Below are positions 52,772 through 55,103 of a stretch of 55,103 nt of DNA, in pieces (the first letter of the stretch is position 1; each line of letters opens with the position of its first letter). The stretch comes from Acidimicrobiia bacterium (lineage in GTDB: Bacteria > Actinomycetota > Acidimicrobiia > Acidimicrobiales > JANYDT01). Below the pieces are notes generated by a model. It did no database searches, had not been told where the DNA came from, and saw nothing but the letters and a program-made list of their open reading frames with translations. The position numbers and the translations under genes are program-made. The stretch is taken from positions 1-55,103 of the forward strand of contig JANYDT010000157.1 of assembly GCA_025359845.1 (NCBI GenBank), read 5' to 3'.

Positions 52772-54384
52772 TGCGCCGCCTCACCGGTCTCGATGCCTCG
52801 TTCCTCTACCTCGAGACACCCAACAACCACATGCACGTGGCGTCGACCTACGTGTATGACACGACCGATGCGCCCGACTACGGCTTCGAGCGGGTGCGGG
52901 CGCTGGTCGAGAACCGATTGCACCTGTTGCCGCCGTTTCGGTGGCGTCTCGTCGAGGTGCCGTTCGGGCTGCATCATCCGATTTGGATCGAGGACCCCGA
53001 CTTCGACCTTGACTACCACTTGCGCCGCGCCACCCTGCGGGCGCCCGGAGACAAGTACGCGTTGGCCGAGTTCGCCGCCGACTTCATGAGCCGCCCGCTT
53101 GATCGACGGCGCCCATTGTGGGAGATGTGCGTTGTCGACGGGTTGGAGGGCGGAAGGGTGGCGACCTTCTCGAAGACGCACCACAGCGCCATCGACGGCG
53201 CATCGGGGGCCGAGCTGACCGCCAACCTGCTTGACCTCACACCCGAGACGGTGATCCACGAACCGCCGCCGTGGACAGGTGAACGGGTGCCGTCGGAGGC
53301 CGAGATGCTCGGGTATGCCATCAACTCGCTATCGAAACAACCGGCGCAACTGGTCCGCTCGATAAAGGCGATGGTGACGAATACCCGAGCCAGTCGCGCC
53401 CGCAAAAAGGAACACCCGGACGCGGCCAGTCCGCCCTCGATGTTTTCCGCCCCGCGAACGTCTATCAACGCGTCGATCACTTCGCACCGTTCCTTTGCGT
53501 TCACCGAGGTGACCTTGGCCGACATCAAAACCATCCGGACGGCGTTGGGCGGTACGGTCAATGACGTCGTGCTGGCCCTCTGTGCTGCAGCGTTGCGGCG
53601 CTACTTGTTGGCCCGCAACGAGTTGCCGGCGGAACCTCTGGTGGCGATGGTGCCGATCAGCGTGCGCACCGAAGACCAGAAGGGACAGATGGGAAACCGT
53701 GTCGCGAATATGCTCGTGTCGCTGGCCACCAATGTCGACGACTCGGTGGAGCGGCTCGAGGCCATCCAGGCGGCTACGGCCACGAGCAAGGAGCGGGCCA
53801 ACGCGATCGGCGCCGACCAGCTCACGAACTGGTCCGAGTTCGCGGCCCCGGCCCTGGCCGCTCGGGCGGCGCGGTTGTATTCGTCCTGGCGTCTTGCAGA
53901 ACGCCACAAACCCGCTTTCAACGTGACGATCTCCAACGTAGCGGGCCCAAATATCGCGCTTTATTCGGCGGGCGCGCTCATGACGCATTGGTATCCGATG
54001 GGTCCGATCTTCGACGGCACCGGTCTCAACATGACGGTCATGTCGTTTCGCGGCGTCGTGCACTTCGGGCTGGTCGCCTGCCCGGAAACCGTGCCCGACG
54101 TGTGGGGGATCGCCCGCCTGCTCGACGATGCCATGGCCGAGCTGCTCACCGCCGCGGAGTCGGCTGCGGGGGCGTCGGCCGGGCTCGTGTCGGCCGCGCC
54201 GGTGTCATCGATGACCGAGGCGAGGCCAAAAACCCGGGCGGCGCAGCGCAAGGGGGCGGCGAGGACGGGCGCGGGGGTGCGTCAGGGGGCGCGGGCGGTT
54301 GAGCCGAAGAAGGTGGTGGTGCCGGGGAAGGTGGTGGTGCCGAGGAAGGTGGCCTCAAAATCGTCGCGGGTGGGAGGGTCGTAG
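52771..54384 (+). CDS. Wax ester synthase / diacylglycerol O-acyltransferase
   Basis: WS/DGAT family, 537 residues, joining acyl-CoA to a fatty alcohol or diacylglycerol to make storage lipid. The N-terminus MRRLTGLDASFLYLETPNNH is typical, the active site is THHSAIDGASG (HHxxxDG), and the family blocks PLDRRRPLWEMCVVDGL, GGTVNDVVLALCAAALRRYL, NVTISNVAGP and YPMGPIFDGTGLN are all present. After about residue 465 the protein continues with a Lys/Arg/Ala/Val-rich tail (KKVVVPGKVVVPRKVASKSS), which could contact membrane or lipid-droplet surface. The start is ATG 52771, 8 nt after TAGGCT. Confidence 0.92.
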   Translation: MRRLTGLDASFLYLETPNNHMHVASTYVYDTTDAPDYGFERVRALVENRLHLLPPFRWRLVEVPFGLHHPIWIEDPDFDLDYHLRRATLRAPGDKYALAEFAADFMSRPLDRRRPLWEMCVVDGLEGGRVATFSKTHHSAIDGASGAELTANLLDLTPETVIHEPPPWTGERVPSEAEMLGYAINSLSKQPAQLVRSIKAMVTNTRASRARKKEHPDAASPPSMFSAPRTSINASITSHRSFAFTEVTLADIKTIRTALGGTVNDVVLALCAAALRRYLLARNELPAEPLVAMVPISVRTEDQKGQMGNRVANMLVSLATNVDDSVERLEAIQAATATSKERANAIGADQLTNWSEFAAPALAARAARLYSSWRLAERHKPAFNVTISNVAGPNIALYSAGALMTHWYPMGPIFDGTGLNMTVMSFRGVVHFGLVACPETVPDVWGIARLLDDAMAELLTAAESAAGASAGLVSAAPVSSMTEARPKTRAAQRKGAARTGAGVRQGARAVEPKKVVVPGKVVVPRKVASKSSRVGGS

Positions 54385-54528
54385 CCGTCGCGCATACTGC
54401 CTGCGCTTGGAACGTTCACGCCATTCGCTGACGACGCCGATCGCACCGCCGGTGTAGGTCCCATGGCTTAGCCCGTATGCTTCACGGCGCCTTCGAGACT
54501 TGCTAGAGTCTCGTGCGCTGCAATGCAC

Positions 54529-54603
54529 GCGGTAGTGGCTCAGTGGTAGAGCATCACCTTGCCAAGGTGAGGGTCGCGGGTTCGAATCCCGTCTTCCGCT
54601 CCA
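54529..54603 (+). tRNA. tRNA-Gly (anticodon GCC)
   Basis: A cloverleaf can be folded: D arm GGCTCAGTGGTAGAGC, anticodon arm TCACC-TTGCCAA-GGTGA (GCC), T arm GCGGGTTCGAATCCCGT, discriminator T and an encoded CCA at 54601-54603. The acceptor stem GCGGTAG/CTTCCGC has one U-U mismatch at pair 5-68. A TAGAGT box lies near 54504. Confidence 0.93.
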
Positions 54604-54612
54604 AGTATAAGT

Positions 54613-54647
54613 GCTGGTCAGAGGCCCTAAACAAGCCTCTGACCAGC
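54613..54647 (+). terminator. Hairpin downstream of tRNA-Gly
   Basis: GCTGGTCAGAGGC and GCCTCTGACCAGC are perfect 13-bp arms around a 9-nt loop, starting 10 nt after the tRNA. There is no T-run, as is common for terminators of high-GC actinobacteria. Confidence 0.7.
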
Positions 54648-54662
54648 TCCCGAAACCCAGGG

Positions 54663-54683
54663 CGTTAAACGAAAACGTTAAAC
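54663..54683 (+). repeat. Paired CGTTAAAC repeats, possible integrase arm sites
   Basis: CGTTAAAC occurs at 54663-54670 and 54676-54683, 13 bp apart, between the tRNA and the integrase gene. The position suits arm-type binding sites of a recombinase or excisionase; that role is an inference. Confidence 0.35.
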
Positions 54684-54711
54684 CTCTGCGAGATTCGGTA
54701 GAGTCTCAGGC

Positions 54712-55103
54712 ATGACGGAACGCGCCCCCGAGGAAGATTCCATACGTCGACAGGGCGGCTTGAAGCCGATTCGCGAGGGATTTTGGCGGGTCGACGTCGA
54801 ACTCCCCAGAAGTCCCTCCGAGCCGCGCAGGAGAGTTTCGAGGACTGTTCAGGGGACGCGGGCGGAGGCCGAGGTCGTTCTGGCTGAGTTGACTCGGTCG
54901 GTAGCAGGCGGAGTTCAAGCCCCGGCTCGACCCCCCAAACGTGAGGGCAAGGTAAAGGCACGGTCCCGTCGCTCGGGTGCGATCACGCAGCTCGGTCATG
55001 ACCGCTGGCTTGTAGGCGTTGAAGGTCCGGTTGATTCGGTTACGGGTCAACGTCGGAGGTACACGAAGACGGTTCGTGGTCACCGCGATCTTGCGGATGT
55101 CGC
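54712..55103 (+). CDS. Tyrosine-recombinase-like integrase, N-terminal part
   Basis: An open frame from ATG 54712 to the right edge, 130 residues seen, no stop. Two copies of an arm/AP2-like DNA-binding unit are visible: EGFWRVDVELPRSPSEPRRR, VSRTVQGTRAEAEVVLAEL, and HDRWLVGVEGPVDSVTGQRR, RYTKTVRGHRDLADV. This pattern opens many actinobacterial tyrosine integrases; the catalytic domain would lie beyond the edge, so the call is partly inferred. The start follows TAGAGT (54699-54704) by 7 nt. It lies 108 nt after the 3' end of tRNA-Gly and reads away from it, the usual layout at one end of an element integrated in a tRNA gene. Confidence 0.7.
   Translation, partial: MTERAPEEDSIRRQGGLKPIREGFWRVDVELPRSPSEPRRRVSRTVQGTRAEAEVVLAELTRSVAGGVQAPARPPKREGKVKARSRRSGAITQLGHDRWLVGVEGPVDSVTGQRRRYTKTVRGHRDLADV

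Noticed and set aside
54529..54603. tRNA-Gly as a tRNA pseudogene because of the U5-U68 mismatch
   Set aside because: All other stems, the T loop, the anticodon loop and an encoded CCA are intact, so one mismatch is tolerable.

Overview
The window is high-GC DNA (roughly two thirds G+C by eye) from an actinobacterium. Indicators are WXG100 and FtsK/SpoIIIE type VII secretion genes, a 13E12-type DUF222/HNH protein, a wax-ester/diacylglycerol acyltransferase, a DUF2786 protein, a LALTG class E sortase-type anchor, Thr/Pro-rich linkers and leaderless genes. The linker style and gene mix suggest class Acidimicrobiia; that placement is an inference.

Layout. 1-7678: a partial CoA-transferase (minus), a complete peptide-type ABC importer operon (binding protein, two permeases, two ATPases) and a xylulokinase. 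7728-12539: a small HTH protein and a DUF2786 protein (minus), a VapBC-like pair whose PIN toxin has no ordinary start codon, a YqeC-like protein and an LLM-class flavin oxidoreductase. 12623-25599: a lipoprotein binding protein, then a decaying segment: a truncated and frameshifted flavoprotein remnant, an intact acyl-CoA ligase, a DUF433 antitoxin with a wrecked toxin, and a type I restriction-modification operon (hsdM-hsdS-hsdR, minus) carrying at least six lesions. 25989-27149: a DUF222/HNH gene with two LexA-like boxes.

27537-47006 is the cell-surface block: a Ser/Thr kinase, divergent from an FHA-containing EssC/EccC-like triple-ATPase, a WXG100 protein under its own strong promoter, a 3472-residue SdrD-type adhesin with 17 B-like repeats, a Thr-rich stalk and a LALTG anchor, and a TadE/TadG-like pair. 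The kinase, FHA-ATPase and WXG100 genes look like a compact type VII-like export module with a built-in phosphothreonine switch, lacking the other ESX core genes nearby. This is the best candidate for an undescribed system.

47182-54384 is mostly housekeeping: a secreted protein, TatA, a glycine-zipper peptide, oligoribonuclease, dUTPase, a DUF429 protein, an SDR dehydrogenase, a secreted protein, an Fpg-type glycosylase and a WS/DGAT acyltransferase. The right end holds tRNA-Gly(GCC), a terminator hairpin and the start of a tyrosine-recombinase-like integrase, so an integrative element probably begins there and runs out of the window.

A theme across the window is start codons placed 6-8 nt after a TANNNT box, the signature of leaderless mRNAs. 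It fixes many start sites and shows unusual promoter arrangements, including two divergent leaderless genes whose -10 boxes overlap by 2 bp.
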